This document shows positions 46,038 through 46,145 of a DNA stretch of 46,145 nucleotides, in pieces. The stretch covers positions 1-46,145 of the forward strand of contig JAJZWB010000006.1 of NCBI GenBank assembly GCA_021846845.1, read 5' to 3'. The DNA comes from Actinomycetes bacterium (GTDB lineage: Bacteria > Actinomycetota > Thermoleophilia > Solirubrobacterales > Solirubrobacteraceae). The stretch's first letter is position 1; every line of letters starts with the position of its first letter. The notes under the pieces were generated by a model, which was not told where the DNA came from, made no database searches, and saw only the letters and a list, made by a program, of their open reading frames with translations. A program made the translations under genes and the position numbers.

Positions 46038-46145
46038 CAGTGGAGTCTCCGTTCTCTGTTGTTGGACGGCTCGTAGGACATGAGCTGCGTGGACTGCTCG
46101 TTGAGCGTCAGCTGGGTACGGCCTGCCGCTCGGCGCCCCGACGTC
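46037..46145 (-). CDS. Possible 3' end of a gene entering from the right edge
   Basis: A minus-strand frame is open from the window edge to TGA 46039-46037. It ends in TQLTLNEQSTQLMSYEPS followed by NNRERRLH. The stop overlaps the next ATG as TGATG, a common coupling arrangement. Only 35 codons are visible, so this is suggestive rather than proven. Confidence 0.35.
   Translation of the reverse strand, partial: TSGRRAAGRTQLTLNEQSTQLMSYEPSNNRERRLH

Overview
The window is very GC-rich. It reads as a chromosomal stretch from a high-GC actinomycete-type bacterium. Pointers are a fused PafB-PafC-type WYL regulator, a MarP-like CvpA-protease, a long StrD-like RmlA, a family 5 uracil-DNA glycosylase, an Lhr helicase, many GTG starts, and several genes with a TANNNT -10 box placed so close to the start codon that the mRNA would be leaderless. 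A Thermoleophilia/Solirubrobacterales host is my guess from overall flavour, not something proved here. I see no rRNA, tRNA, CRISPR array, phage or transposase.

Layout. 1-4223 (-): lhr helicase, cut by the left edge. 4245-9553 (-): quinone oxidoreductase-like MDR protein, Tat-exported phospholipase C-type phosphoesterase, UDGb, rmlB and rmlD. 9683-14905: a cell-envelope cluster with a DUF2156 (MprF-like) aminoacyl-lipid synthase candidate, a membrane-anchored esterase, a DMT-type transporter, an opposing small membrane protein and a lipoprotein esterase. 14966-20435: a signalling island with a PAS hybrid histidine kinase, a second hybrid kinase whose ATP-binding domain is gutted, an HD-GYP response regulator and a NarL-type regulator. 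20588-28980: a YhaM-like HD nuclease, PafBC, rmlA, a ferritin-VIT1 (MbfA-like) metal exporter, a UPF0502/DUF480 protein and a GlcD-like FAD oxidase. 29028-35255 (-): a complete five-gene dipeptide/oligopeptide ABC importer (binding protein, two permeases, two ATPases). 35413-41668: glutamine-dependent NAD synthetase, MarP-like protease, two small lipoproteins and an Orn/Lys/Arg-type decarboxylase. 41924-46037: an OmpR regulator facing a sensor kinase that sits behind a second membrane-anchored esterase and a small membrane protein, then a secreted protein of unknown function and the tail of another gene at the right edge.

How the parts fit. Two enzymes of dTDP-rhamnose synthesis (rmlB, rmlD) lie 14 kb from the third (rmlA); rmlC is not seen. 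Three related esterases occur in two envelope clusters, one next to an MprF-like enzyme and one in front of a sensor kinase. The signalling island probably feeds a c-di-GMP phosphodiesterase.

The most unusual global trait is a set of more than a dozen short direct tandem repeats (units 15-48 bp) at gene ends, in linkers and in spacers. Every unit inside a reading frame is a multiple of three, while most spacer units are not. In two places the repeat itself carries the stop codon. Several perfect hairpins mark likely terminators or mRNA-processing sites.
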